From NCBI RefSeq assembly GCF_001680005.1, contig NC_033561.1, forward strand, positions 558,001 to 622,000: a DNA stretch of 64,000 bases, given 5' to 3'. Under the pieces are notes generated by a model. It made no database searches and was not told the origin of the DNA. It was given only the letters and a program-made list of their open reading frames with translations. Each line of letters begins with the position of its first letter. The first letter of the stretch is position 1. The translations under genes were made by a program, and so were the position numbers. Below, piece after piece: positions 34,054 through 46,042 of the stretch. Origin of the DNA: Plasmodium coatneyi. Taxonomy: Eukaryota; Apicomplexa; Aconoidasida; Haemosporida; Plasmodiidae.

Positions 34054-37000
34054 TCACTCGGTTCTCCCTCCCAACAGAGCAGGACGACTTGCTATTCCCC
34101 CCCGTGTGAACTTACTATATTTGTGCTTCTCCTTAATGAGAAATTCCTCATTTAAAACTTTGGAAAATTCAATTTTCTTTCGCAACTTTTGTTCATCCAG
34201 ATTGAAGGAGAAAGTTACGTAGTCGTAAAAGTGGAGGTCCTTCCTGTTCAGCTTGTCCTTAAATATATTCATCTGCTTCCTATTAAACAGGAACGGGATG
34301 ATATATTTTATTTTGCCCCCACTGAGTAGAAAGTCGGCATTTAAAAAGTGGAAGAGACCCTTCGAATGGACATCCTTCGAAAACATGTTGACAAATTTTC
34401 TGTTCAGGTATTTCTTCTTTAGGAAAAGGTCCCTCGTGTTGAGGCCTCCTCGGGGGGTACCGTCTATGCGCGAGTGTGAGGATGCGTCTGTATGCGAATG
34501 TCCGGATGTGTCTCCACTTCCCTCCCAACTGGGACAATTCCCTTCGTTATTCCTCCTCCTGATCCTGCAGTTGGGCCCGCTCCCTGCCCTATCATGGTCG
34601 CCCCCAACTTTGCTGCCAATTTGGCTAGTCGTCACCCCTCCTGACGCCTTCGAACCGGAAAAAGACGCCCGCGAGTTTAACACACAAGAGCTGCCAACAG
34701 GGTAAGATATTTTTGCTCCTCCACGTTCACTCATCTGCGGTAGTACTTCCTCCTGTTGGGTACCCCACCTCTTCTTATAACAACCCCCTCGACCCACGTG
34801 CCTATTCCCAATGTGAGAAAACAACAAATTGCTGTCCACGCTTAGGACATACTCCTCATCGATTATTATATCAAAGATGTCCTGAGGCTTCCTCGCCAAA
34901 TTGGAACAGATTTTCTTCCCTTCTTCATTCTTATGTAGGACACATTTGTTGGCCTCATCATCCCCTGTTGCCAAATAATTTCTCTCAACTCTGTTGGCAT
35001 ACACATCTGGTCGAAACTCCAAACTGATGGAGTCCTTATCGAAGTAAAAGGAAGGAGACGTAACCTGTTCATTACTGCCGGAAGTTTTGTTCAATGATAA
35101 GCTTCTTGCGTATTCATAATTTAAGTACTGAGAATTGGCTTGTTCACTCATCCGGGCCATCCCATCTGTGTACCCTTCCCCATGACTCGACTTGGAGTCG
35201 CTGGTGGACATACTCTTGCAGAAGGAGTTCCCGCTGTAGGAAATTTTTTCGCTGTAAAGATTTAAAAAATCCTCGAACTCTTTTTTCTTCGTCCTGCTAA
35301 AGTTGTTCTCCAATTCGTAGTTCGAAATGTATCCTTGTCTGCCTGCACAGTGTAGATGCTTCAGGGGGGTAAACGACTCTCCCGTTGGGGATCCGTTCCG
35401 GTTGTCCTCGTTTCTGTCATAGGATTTCGCTGATGCTTCTTTCGCTTGTGCCGCTCTTCTGTATGCCTGGTTATACACGTAGTGGCCGTTGAGCAGATCG
35501 AGCGTTTTCCCCACCTTCTCCTCCCGCTGCTTAGGCTCGACTTCCACCATTTTGGACATGCACAGATACTTGTAAAACGTCTTGTTGTAGCAAATGCGGA
35601 TGGTTCTCTTCTCCCCACTGGTCGTCCCCGCGGAGGACACGTATTCACTTAGCAGATCATCGGGCGTCTGACCAATATAGTTATACTTCAAAAAATTCAA
35701 CTTCCTGTTTTCGTTCTTTTTTGGCTTCCTCATATCGAATCCCTTCTTCTCATTCAGCACATCTATGGTGCTGTCACTTTCCATGCTCTCACTGACTTTA
35801 TTTTTGGAGAAGAAATAAAGAAACCTCTCATTAATATTTGGCATGCTTCTGCTCCTCATGCCCTTCCTTTTAATACCGTTATGTATATTCTGCAGGATAT
35901 CGAATGAGCAAGGCTCCGTTTCATCATCACTGAGGGGGAAAATATTATTTCGATTGTGCTCGTGGGGGCACGCATACTGTAGATAGTCCTCCTCCACTGA
36001 GCTGTTAAATGTGAACTCTTTCTCGTCAATCCATTCTTTAACGTTATTATTTTCGTTTCCCGTATTGTCAGACAGGTCATCTCCGTTGTCTTCGGTCAGC
36101 TCGTTGTCCGTCGTTTCGTAAAACGTCTTGGTGGACTCGCTATCGTCCTTGTTGTTTAGCTGCTCAAGAAAAGGGGGGGAGGGGAAAATAAAAAGTGACA
36201 CAAATGGTGCGTTAATATGTGATCTGCTAATGGGGGCGAAGTCTCATCCCTCCATAGGTCTTCTCCATATCACCACTGCCATTTTTATTCTCCTTTCTAT
36301 TCACTTTTTCTTCTTTTTTTCTGGTTACTATTTCGCGGAGTTCCACGATTGACTTGAGCTGGTTTTCCAGGGCCCTGTTTTTAAACCGGACGCTGTTGTA
36401 GTGCTCCTGCAGGGTGGTAAGTGCAATAATCAACGTGTGCAGGTGACACTCTTTTCGCAGCAATAACTGCAGGGCAAACATACGAATGGGTTTACATATA
36501 TATATTAAAGGAGGGCTCGCCCCATGGGACCTCTCCCGTCTTACACTGGAAGCGTAATGCAGCTGGATGCACTTCTCCTCATCGCTGTGATTTTTTATCT
36601 CCAGGATGCACTCGTTTTCTTGGTAGATCAGGATGTTCACCTGGACAAATGTTCATGCAAATAGTTCGGAGGACGTGAAAAGCAGTTCATCGCATTTTTC
36701 GCATACGCTCCAGGTAATAGGAGAGTACAACTTCACACTGTTAACAGGGTTGAATGTACGGACCGCCTCACACGGGATGCACGTCACTTTCCTCTCGATT
36801 GGCTCACACTACAGGACGCGTGGTTCTCCTCGTTAAGACAGACAAAGAAACCTCTTTAAACATACGCACATTTTTATGTACATATTTTTGGTGCGTTTTT
36901 TTCCCCTCAGGTCTTACGTTGAACAGCTCCCCCACTGCTTGAAGCTCCAGCTGGCCGCCCCACGTCCCATCCAAACTTATTCTGAGGGGAAGGTAAAGCG

Positions 37001-38061
37001 TCGCAAAAATGTAGAAGGCTAACTAGATGACTAACGATAAATATAGCGAAAAGGCCTCTTCCTTGGACACGTCAATGACGTCATACGAACGAACATGCGT
37101 CACGGACACGCCAAATACACAACGCATCGATTGTCTTACTCCATTCCTACCACCTCCCGGGACTTACCTCTCTATGTAAGACTTGTAACTTTCATCGTAC
37201 TCGATGAAGTGCTGGTACTTTTGCTCGTTCCTTAGTAGATGATCCACCTGGGATAGAAGAAAAAAAATAAATCCAAATGGATACAATTTATCTCCTCTCC
37301 TTCTGAAAATTATTTTGCCCTCCTTATCGTTCAGATGGGCTCGCCCGATCCGCCAATCGGAATGACCCAAGTGGACAATCGTTTAGGTAGCTATCCAACC
37401 ACTCCCCGCACCGTGAAACAGCCGCAGACTTACCACTAGCTTCCTTATCTCCTTGTAGTTATCCTCGGTGTTGTACAGCTGATCCGACACAGCCCTAAAC
37501 AGGCAGTTGCCATCCGTTCGTATGCTCTTAATGTAAAAATTTTTTTTGAAGTTACTATCGTGGTAGTCATTTATCTGAATTTTTTAACGGGGGAAAAGAA
37601 AAAGTAAATCGTATTCACGAAACGATTAGACTTAACCAACTGCACGAGTTATCCATAATTTTACAACATCTAGAACAAAATAGAACATGGCGCTCATTGT
37701 TTTTTTTTTTTTTTTTTTTTTTTTTTTGGGGGGGGAGTGAGTCACCCCTTGTGTTACTCCCTTTTGGCTAGCTGACCATTGAATAGTTAATTCCGTCATT
37801 GACTGGTTTGACCTCCTTGATTTCTTCGTCGTTCTGGAGAGAAAAAACAGGGCAATCATTTAGCGACGTGGCCATGTAGAACCTTATCTGGATAACTGTA
37901 CGTCCAGGTGGTGAACTCTTCACGCAGTTCGCCCATTTGGACGCACAGGTGGTCCGCCGGTAAATCACCCTTTTATTTTATTTTTTTTTTCTGCTTACCC
38001 TTTTCTTCTTCTCCTTGGCCTTCTTCCTCTTTTGCGAGTTGCCCCGGTATTGGTCATTCAT
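34054..38061 (-). CDS. OTU-family cysteine protease (deubiquitinase-like)
   Basis: Eight exons join in phase: 38061-37999, 37833-37777, 37574-37434, 37247-37168, 36981-36918, 36640-36545, 36406-36329, 36159-34054 (2685 nt, 894 aa). The N-terminus is basic (KRKKAKEKKKR). The OTU fold starts near residue 55: the TDGNCLFRA motif gives Asp61 and Cys64, followed by YIERISLDGTWGGQLELQAV and the catalytic His in EHYNSVRF (His169). All three elements are present, so activity is likely. OTU proteases remove ubiquitin or related modifiers. The OTU domain is spread over six small exons, whereas the ~700-residue C-terminal part is one exon and mostly Ser/Asp/Asn-rich, with islands such as NFLKYNYIGQTPDDLL and LHFYDYVTFSFN. 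A donor-like GTAAGT lies near 34110, but no usable acceptor follows, so the unspliced end was kept. Confidence 0.9.
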
Positions 38062-39848
38062 GTTTGCGCGAAATGATGAAGTCTTCTCATTCGAGGGAAC
38101 ACCCTCACGAAGACGTTAAAGCGGAAGTGGTTAAGGTGTGCTTGTCACCAATTGCGATTTAGTATAGTATATAAAAGGTGGACAGAAAAAAATTAATGCA
38201 TAGGAACATGTAAGATCAGCGCAGTAGCATATACCAACCGCGACATCACAAATGATTAGTGGGTGGGGGAGAAATTCCCATTGAGCTTAATGGGGCAGCG
38301 CAAAGCTAGTTACCGCGTAGATCGTGCTGCTTGAAATGGCACATCCGGCACGATCCAGCAGCGTCTATCACGTTTCCTTCGTCCTATCTCCGACTGAGCT
38401 GTGCGTTCGTGTGTCTACCTCTAGGGTGATGGAAATGCGTGTGTGCGTGCATACTTGAACGGATATTTACATGAGTGAATCCCCCCGCGTCGGTAGGCCC
38501 ACAGAACAACGCTTCGCAAAGCACAAAGTGGTGTGTTGAAATGGTTGGCGTTAAAATGGTTGATGTTGAAAAGGTTCGCGCTGGCAACTCTTCCACGCTG
38601 CCTGACGTAACGGTTAGTAACGCGCGTTTCGCTACTTTAAATGAATTAAAAGAAAAAAAAAAAATCTCAACTTTTTTAAAGCCAAACGGAAAAGGGAAAT
38701 CATCACAAAAGTGTTACGAAGCCATTGTAAACGCGGCACAAACGGCAGTGCGAATTTTTTTTTAATTTTTTTAACTTCACAAACGTGACATCGATCACTT
38801 TTGTTCACCTCCCAAGATGGGTCAAAATGGGGAAAAAAAAAAAAAAAAAAAATGAGCGAATGGATAATGAATGAATTAATATTATAGAGCGAACATTTCG
38901 GGAATTTAAATTTGCACACATTCGTATGTGTACATATGGAAACATACGAAAAAGTCCATCTCCACAGATACGTTACATTCTGATATGTTTATGCGGACAC
39001 GTCAACGAGTGAATATGATGCATGCGCTCCCCCCTACCAACTGCACAACATTATGCGCAATTGCCCTCTTAAACAACAGGAGAGTGATCGGTTGGACTGG
39101 AACTCCGTTTTGTTTTTGTTTCCCCAGACACGTTGAGCGAATAACAGGGCGCCCGCACGCGTACATATATACACATATATATATACGTTCGTCTACACTT
39201 ACGTGCATGTCTCTCCCGAATTCGGCCATCAAAGTAAGACATAGAACACCGGCCACCGGGTGAGAACTGTTCTTTCGGCGACTCTCTACGACGCTTTATT
39301 TTGAAGTCGTGACTCGGTCAGCCACGCCCCCAACGTCTTCGCATAACCTGAAACGCCAACGATGGTGATGGCGACGGCAGTGATGACAACAACGCAACAA
39401 TCGCAATAATGACAGAAAAAAAAAAAAAAAAAAAAAAAACGCATCCCGCTTCACGAAAAAAATAATGCAGGTCGTGTGTCACGATGTCTGTACGCCAAAA
39501 TGGGGACACCCCAAAATGCAGCTATCCAAGGAACGCAAAAAAGACAACAAAAAATTCGTTAAGGACGCGCGCCACGTGAAACAAATGATCTACCAATATG
39601 GTGGTGAAACAAGTCCATGACATTTTCCGGCGAGAGGCCAACGTGAATTGAAAAAATGACAAAGGCGCGCCGCGCGTCCTGTGTGTGCACCAGGGAGGGG
39701 CGGAAAAATGAACGGTGGGTGGAGCGCTGGATGAGGAAACGGAATCTCCGCTACAACCAAAGTCATAGCAACGGTTCTTCTCCCAACGTGCAAGCAAACT
39801 ATCAATCCGTGCGCGAACAAATGGACCACTTCCTCCCCCACTCTTTTT
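38062..39848. other. intergenic region upstream of the OTU gene
   Basis: About 1.8 kb, promoter side of the OTU gene and 3' side of the next minus-strand gene. It contains short imperfect GTTGGCGTTAAAATGGTT-like repeats near 38540-38580, poly(A) tracts at 38834-38851 and 39417-39439, and a TATATACACATATATA stretch at 39164-39184. No supported coding region. Confidence 0.5.
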
Positions 39849-41816
39849 TTATTTAAAAAAATCAAAGCTCCAGAAATTTTTTGGCGAATCATTAACTTTG
39901 CTATGATACCTATGACGCGAAAAAGACTGTATCAGTTTTTTTTTCTTATTTTCTTTTCGTCTCTCTTCCTCCTCTGATGGTAACTGCTCCTCTGCATCAT
40001 CTACCTCGTCGACTTCGTAAAACTCCTCCTCCTGCACTTGGTCCCTCTTAACCGACCTGTCGTTATTCTCTGCCTTCACCTCAAACTTGCTCATAAATTT
40101 GTCAATGCACTTTTCAGCGTACTTGCCGGAACTTATGTCGATACTTCCATCGGCATTTTTCAAATATCTTGCGCTGCTTACCAACGCCATGTCGCCAAGT
40201 GACTTAACCGAATGGGGCTGTGTGCCACTCGTGTAGTTCCCATTGACATATTCGCTAAGGCGACTTGTGTAATTCTCCCCTGCAGGCTTCTTTCCTCTTT
40301 CTTTTTTAAGTAAAAGTTCGTTCTGGGCAGGTTTTCTGGCTTCATGCCTGCTGCACGATCGGTGGTTCGTACCCCCTTTGTACTTTCTCCTCCCATCGGA
40401 GCCATCCCAACAGAGTTCCTCATAGAAGGATTTGCAGTCTTCGCATTCGAAGCCCTTCAGATGCTTCCGTCTTTTCCCTCTAATGACTTCAAAAAATAAA
40501 TGATCGCTTTTGTCGACGCTTGTGGGGTCCCCCTTGTGCGATTTCACCTCGACTTTGTCCTGCATATTGGGGTAGCCATTTGAACTCCCCTTCATCCCCT
40601 GCAACTTCTTCCTTTCGTTAGCCTCTGCTGCGATGAGGAAGTCCAGTGGGTCACGTTCCGACCCTAACGAGTTTGCCTTCGATTTGGCACTCCTTTTCGA
40701 ACGCTCATCAAAATCTCTCTTCACAATTTTGTAGTTTTTGTCCTTCGCGTTTGTCCAGTCGTTACATATGCTTGACGGGGCCTCTTCCCCCCTTGCAGCG
40801 CTGCCATTTGGCGCATGCATGTATCTCCTCGCTTTGTCGATGTGGCCACTTCGAAGTGTGTCTACTCTCCCTTCATCAATACCACAATGGGTGTCACCCA
40901 GCTCGTCGGTATACAGTCTATTAGAAAACAATCGTTTGATGGTGTACTTACTGATTATGTTTGCGTAGGTATCTTTCTCACTTTTGTTGCTCTCTCCGTT
41001 CAGCGTGCAAAGTTCTTCCCTGGGGCGGTTCGTCTTGTGCGATCTTCGAGAAGTGCACGACGCGGGGGAAGCATGTGACACACCTGATACACGTGACGTC
41101 TTTGATTTATATGAGGTGCGCGTCTTGTGAGACTTCTCCGACATTTCTGACATGCTCACCTCCTCTGACGCCTCATACATATTCCGCTTCACATCCCCAT
41201 CCCCAACTGCCTCCTTACTGCGACCACTCATGCCTGACTTCCGACTCCCCGCTTTGCTTTGCATATCGGAGAGCTCATTTCGTGTGGTACTCACTGTTCT
41301 ACCTTTTCTATCCAACACACTAACTTGGTCTATTTTTTTCTTCGCATGAACGTCGAGGTTCACTTTTTCGTTCGTGTCGTATATCTTGCGTTCCCCTAAA
41401 GTGGTGAATCCGTTTGTGATTAATCTATTCCTGGCGATTTTCCTCTCGATAACATCATCCTCCCCCTGGTTGTCAATTTCTTTCTTTATTTTTTCGAACA
41501 AACTCTTCCTCTTTGAATCTGTGAAGCTGCTTAAGTAAACACCCAATGTATCATCTGTGTGTGTTTTTCCTCCCTCCCGTTCCTTCTGCCTGCTTTCATA
41601 TTTCTCCCGTTTATAGTGGACGACCCCTCCTTTGGCAACTTCCAAAGGGGAGTCACTATGCTTCACTTCGTGAATAAGGACAGATATTTTTTTAATAAAC
41701 TTGGCCCTAAATTCTGAAATCAATTCGTCAAATATTCTCCCCAAAACTCTCTCAAGTCCGACATTTTCTTTTCCCCCCTTGAGTGAGTCTTCGTATATTG
41801 ATTTAAAAGTCGCCAT
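39849..41816 (-). CDS. conserved disordered protein, unknown function
   Basis: A single-exon gene of 655 aa from the ATG at 41816 (MATFKSIYEDSLKGG). The frame extends 13 codons further to another ATG, but the MATF start gives a compact helical N-terminus (LERVLGRIFDELISEFRAKFIKKIS). Most of the rest is low-complexity and charged. It includes a Ser/Lys/Arg-rich segment with short pseudo-repeats (SKAGSRKSGMSGRSKE, TSYKSKTSRVSGVSH), a Cys-containing patch (FECEDCKSFYEELCW) and an acidic stretch (EEEFYEVDEVDDAEEQ) before a basic C-terminus. No signal peptide, membrane span or known catalytic motif is seen. It lies directly upstream of MORN1 on the same strand. Function unknown. Confidence 0.75.
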   Translation of the reverse strand: MATFKSIYEDSLKGGKENVGLERVLGRIFDELISEFRAKFIKKISVLIHEVKHSDSPLEVAKGGVVHYKREKYESRQKEREGGKTHTDDTLGVYLSSFTDSKRKSLFEKIKKEIDNQGEDDVIERKIARNRLITNGFTTLGERKIYDTNEKVNLDVHAKKKIDQVSVLDRKGRTVSTTRNELSDMQSKAGSRKSGMSGRSKEAVGDGDVKRNMYEASEEVSMSEMSEKSHKTRTSYKSKTSRVSGVSHASPASCTSRRSHKTNRPREELCTLNGESNKSEKDTYANIISKYTIKRLFSNRLYTDELGDTHCGIDEGRVDTLRSGHIDKARRYMHAPNGSAARGEEAPSSICNDWTNAKDKNYKIVKRDFDERSKRSAKSKANSLGSERDPLDFLIAAEANERKKLQGMKGSSNGYPNMQDKVEVKSHKGDPTSVDKSDHLFFEVIRGKRRKHLKGFECEDCKSFYEELCWDGSDGRRKYKGGTNHRSCSRHEARKPAQNELLLKKERGKKPAGENYTSRLSEYVNGNYTSGTQPHSVKSLGDMALVSSARYLKNADGSIDISSGKYAEKCIDKFMSKFEVKAENNDRSVKRDQVQEEEFYEVDEVDDAEEQLPSEEEERRKENKKKKLIQSFSRHRYHSKVNDSPKNFWSFDFFK

Positions 41817-43086
41817 GTTGCCCCTATTTGTGTGCAGTTTATACAAGGGACACAATTTAAAAAGAAAAAGGTGCGTCCAATTGGGAAAAAAAAAGGAAGA
41901 ACAAAGGAAAGAACAAACTGTTACTTATGTGACATATGTGAGGCAAGCTCGTGCCTACACGACTTGCACTACTTTGTAAGACGTGTGCACACAAAAAATA
42001 TGGTCACATAGTTAACCGTGTTATGGTTATATACGCCGCATATCCCTCACAAGGTGACAGATTGCTGTGGTCACCAAAAAAATGGGGGCGGAATACTCGT
42101 GGAAGTCTGGCTTCACTGAGTTTCCACAATTCATTTCCACTTGTTGGGTGTTCACACGGAGGGCGTAGCTCGCGGGATGCACCTGTTTTTGCGTTTCTTT
42201 GCTACGCTTTGGGTGGCACTCTCTACTGGAGTTGCACTGCCATGTTGAGGTTCCACTGAGTCAGTGGAGTTACAATGCTATTTGAAGTGGCATTGTGTTA
42301 GTGGAGTTCCACTTTTTTACAATTTTATTTTATTTTTTTTTATTTGGTGCGCCCAAAATTCTAATTGACAAAAACAAAAAAGAAAAAATGCGAGAACATG
42401 CAAAGGGACAAGGGGCGAAACAATAAACGCGTAAAGACTAAAACGAGAACAGCCGGGGGACGGGAAATTGTGCCAACACACAATCTGTGCAAATTCGAAA
42501 AATACGAAAATGTGCAATTCATCGACTGAACAACTTCGCGAAATGTACTCAAGAGCGGTGGTGCAAAAAAAAAAATAAAATAAAAATAATTAGCGCGATG
42601 ACAAAAAAAAAGTTACTGAAAGAAGCCTCAAGTTGAGGGAGGGGGGACAAAGTGACGCTAACGTTAGCGCATGATTAGCATTGTAGCAAATTATAATCTT
42701 GGCACTAAAGCTAACATGGACGTGTAAATTTTAAAAAAAACAAAACAAAACAATTCGAGTAGGTACAAAAGTCAAACACAAAATGGGCACACGTACGTGC
42801 GCTTGCACATATACACATGTATATGCCAATCTGTGCGCAGCACGCGGCGGGTATACAGTTTGGCCTACTCGTCATTGCGTCACTTGGGGGGGTGAGGAGC
42901 TAGACTAAATACAGTTAACCTGCGTGAACTCGCTCCCGCATGTTTCTTTCCTATATATATATTTTTTCCTATTTTTGAGGCAAATAGGAGGGTACTTCTT
43001 GGTCCATAATGAAGTGATGTTTCGGTGTGAATCGACCCCCAGGGATACTGCAATGCAGCAACCGCTATACCACTAGATTGTTACCT
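41817..43086. other. intergenic region between the disordered protein and MORN1
   Basis: About 1.3 kb with no supported gene. It contains the promoter of the 39849-41816 gene and the MORN1 3' UTR. Noted elements are short AGTGGAGTT/CAGTGGAGTTAC direct repeats at 42230-42310 and A-rich runs near 42560-42620. A TATATATATATTTTTTCC stretch lies at 42953-42970. Confidence 0.5.
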
Positions 43087-44196
43087 TCACAGATCGGGGT
43101 CGTGCCAGGGGGAAGCGGGAGACAGCTGAAATTTGCTCACCTTGGTAAGCACGCCCATGGTCCACAAGCCCTCCAAGACGTTGCCGCCGACGAAGGTCAA
43201 CGTACCCCTGCCCTCCTTCCGATTGAAAGCAAAGTGCCCTGCATAAACACTACCATCTTCCTTGCAAGTGAATGTCCCAAAGCCATGTCTCTGGTCATCA
43301 ACCCACTCTCCTTCGTATTTGTTCCCATTGGAGTAAACCAGAACGCCAAACCCGTTGGCCTTATCATTTTTCCATTCTCCTTTGAATTTATCCCCGGAAG
43401 CATAAATGAGTTCGCCTTGCCCAGATTTCTTGGCAAATTTCCATTCTCCTATGTATTTATCTCCTCTACTATAAGTGAGTGTTCCCTTTCCATGTACCTT
43501 ATCGTCCTTCCAGTACCCCTCGTACATTTCCCCATTCACGTAAGTCAATATACCGTAGCCATTTTTCATGTCATTAGACCAATCCCCATCGTATTTATTA
43601 CCATTTAAAAACTTGTAAACTCCCTTCCCTTCCATTTTCCCGTCAACCCAATCTCCTTCGTATATTCCGCCGTCAGCAAAGAAGTAGGTTCCTTTTCCTT
43701 GCATTTTCCCCTCAAACCAATCCCCTTCATAGGTCTCTGCAATTTTATTTTCACTTCCTTTGTACTTTACACATCCCTTCCCATGTCTCTTATCATTCTT
43801 CCACTCACCTACATATACATCCCCGTCTTCATATGTGTAGGTGCCCCTGCCATGCATTTTCCCGTCTAACCATTCACCTTCGTACATATCCCCATTGTTG
43901 TACTTTAGAGTTCCAAACCCATTTATCCTCCCATTGTCCCATTCCCCTTCGTACACATTTCCACTGACAAACTTGGCTGTTCCTTTCCCATGGATTTTAT
44001 CGTCAACCCAGTCTCCTTCGTATGTTGCACCATCGGCATAGGTAAATTTCCCCTTTCCTTCTCTCTTCCCATACACGAAATCCCCTTCGTACTTTTCATT
44101 CCTGGAGTACATCAGAATTCCACGCCCGTGGAACAACCCATCCTTGATGTTTCCGTTGTAGAGGTGGGTTTCCTCCGTCAGGGTGCTCGTGGCCAT
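43087..44196 (-). CDS. MORN1: MORN repeat protein, MORN1-like
   Basis: A single-exon gene of 369 aa from the ATG at 44196 (MATSTLTEETHLYNG); the longer frame to 44277 is rejected as UTR. Almost the whole protein is made of about 15 MORN units of 23 residues, with the consensus YEGEWxxxKxHGxGxxxYxxG. One unit contains a small insertion (KYKGSENKIAETYEG). The protein ends in a non-repeat tail (SPWHDPDL). Apicomplexan MORN1 of this length acts at the basal complex and spindle pole region during daughter-cell budding. A GTGAGC donor-like site lies near the C-terminus (about 43143), but reading through gives the proline-containing tail, which looks native. The gene and its size agree with the MORN1 next to P25/P28 in other Plasmodium genomes, as far as I recall. 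Confidence 0.9.
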   Translation of the reverse strand: MATSTLTEETHLYNGNIKDGLFHGRGILMYSRNEKYEGDFVYGKREGKGKFTYADGATYEGDWVDDKIHGKGTAKFVSGNVYEGEWDNGRINGFGTLKYNNGDMYEGEWLDGKMHGRGTYTYEDGDVYVGEWKNDKRHGKGCVKYKGSENKIAETYEGDWFEGKMQGKGTYFFADGGIYEGDWVDGKMEGKGVYKFLNGNKYDGDWSNDMKNGYGILTYVNGEMYEGYWKDDKVHGKGTLTYSRGDKYIGEWKFAKKSGQGELIYASGDKFKGEWKNDKANGFGVLVYSNGNKYEGEWVDDQRHGFGTFTCKEDGSVYAGHFAFNRKEGRGTLTFVGGNVLEGLWTMGVLTKVSKFQLSPASPWHDPDL

Positions 44197-44396
44197 TCTG
44201 TTCGTATGCACCTGTTCGGAAGTAGTTACGCGGGGGCAGTTCTGCATACGTAGCTGTGTGGACACCGCAATATGCACACGCCGCTTGTTGTTTGTTGCTT
44301 GCAGATTGCGTGTTCGCCTCTACCGGCTATCGGGACAAATGTAACTTCTCCCTTACGCGGGGGTGCCTTTTTCAGTTTGGCGAAAATGTTGCGCAG

Positions 44397-44433
<37 letters not shown>

Positions 44434-46042
44434 ACGACAGTGACTTCACGTAGCAACTGCGAACAATTTTTCGTATGTCGCCCCTCGTATACCAGCGCAT
44501 GTCTGGAGGGAAAATATTTTATCCACTGAAAATGTAACAAACGCAACAACCGTTTCCAACATGATAATCGCTTCCAACACAACCGCGCCCCACCCCCGTC
44601 TACCCTTTCGTCAATTCGAACTGAACGTTCCACTCTCACCGGTCATGCGAACGACATGGCGCACACACGCATGCAAGCGCGTGTGCAACTGTTGCGCCCA
44701 TCGTCGTTGCAGCCCCGGAATTTATTCCTCCCTCAGCGGGAATACTCTTCGACAATCGCGCAGTTGCATGAAAGCGCCGCGTGTTACACGGGAAGTGTAG
44801 AAATTACATTTTCCCCGAAGGGGGATCCGTCCGTTTAGGCGATTATTTCTCATACGTCCTACCCCGCGCGGCAGAAAAAATCATTGCCGGCACTCCCTTA
44901 CAAAGCTGCAAGACCACGTCGCCATTTCAAAATAAAAATTGCCTGAACGGTTCATATAAAAAAAAAAAAAAAAAACACACATAAATGTGTAACCACTTGG
45001 ACGAAAGAAGGATGCTGACTAAACATCCCTTAGGCCGCGTTTCCGTTCAATGCAGCCAAACCAGCTGATCAATTATTTCCTCCTTTTATTTGTATTCCCC
45101 CAATATGCGGGGAAATGTTTACCATAGCCATATGCTGTTAGACTGCACACTGGGGGGAAGAAATAAAAACACACAAAAATATCACACGTATGGGAAAACC
45201 GTTAATTAAAATAAAATTTGTGGATCGATTTTTTATCCCGCATCGTTTTGGCCTCCGACATTTGAATGTTAAAGCATGCACCTATATAACCTCCTTTCTC
45301 CTTCTACTAAAGGAGGAGAAACAATGGGACAATGCATAACTGTTTAAGGGAACTACACACCGGTTTGTGGCTAACCCGACATTTTTTCTTACCCAGATCG
45401 GATGTACACAGATCATCTCATTGTTCCAAATAGGAGAGTACAAAATACATCGCGAATGATGACAATGTAATGCCCTTTTTCGGTAGGTTATCTAACAGTT
45501 GATTAAACTGTGGTCGACAGTTAATTATCTTCTTCCAGTGTGCAGCATGGGGAACAGATCAGTACAACGGTGTAGTATGGGCGCTCTCCGCGCGAAGTGA
45601 AACACATCGTAAAGGGTGCGTAAAGAGATGGCAATGTAAAATGGAAAGTTGTCAGTACATAATTGTTCTAGTGCGTTTTTTTTCGCCTCCCTTATTTTAT
45701 CGCTTTAATGGTGCGTGTCAGGGCACTCCGCTTCGACCGCCTTAGTCATGGCCAATCCATCGTACAGTTCATATATAAAAGAGGCGCTTCCCTCTTTTTG
45801 CTTCCTAACAATTTTGGTGCTCTCAAAAGTGCGGTGCCGTATTTCCCCTTATATTCATGGACGCTTTTGGCCATAACAATGATACGGGTTAGCACAACGT
45901 GAATTCCTTTAGTTCTCACATGGTTTTATATGTAGCAAAAAAAAAGCCGATTCTGTTCGTTCCCCATGTTTGGTCATATGGACAAATCCGCGGCGAACGG
46001 AATGGCAAAATACGTCCACCATCTGTGCAGGCAGGCATCATA
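44197..46042. promoter_or_regulatory. divergent intergenic region between MORN1 and a helical protein gene
   Basis: 1.85 kb between two divergent start codons, so both promoters should be here. It includes a 30-base poly(A) at 44401-44430, a shorter one at 44958-44974, and AT-rich segments near 45170-45240. No coding region is supported. Promoter function is inferred from orientation only. Confidence 0.45.

Noticed and set aside
34100..34120. Splice donor near the end of the OTU gene
   Set aside because: The only acceptor that keeps the frame would make an intron of 27 bases, which is too short. The unspliced frame gives the same ending.
38538..38765. Small open frame with MVGVKMVDVEK start
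   Set aside because: The start is a short DNA repeat (ATGGTTG units) and the rest is A/T-rich without conserved character.
43087..43145. Possible extra intron at the MORN1 C-terminus
   Set aside because: A donor-like GTGAGC is present, but the unspliced tail ending SPWHDPDL looks like a native MORN1 end. The only nearby acceptor (near 43065) gives a less convincing tail.
43027..43608. Plus-strand open frame of 193 codons opposite MORN1
   Set aside because: Periodicity follows the MORN repeats on the other strand; no independent protein features.
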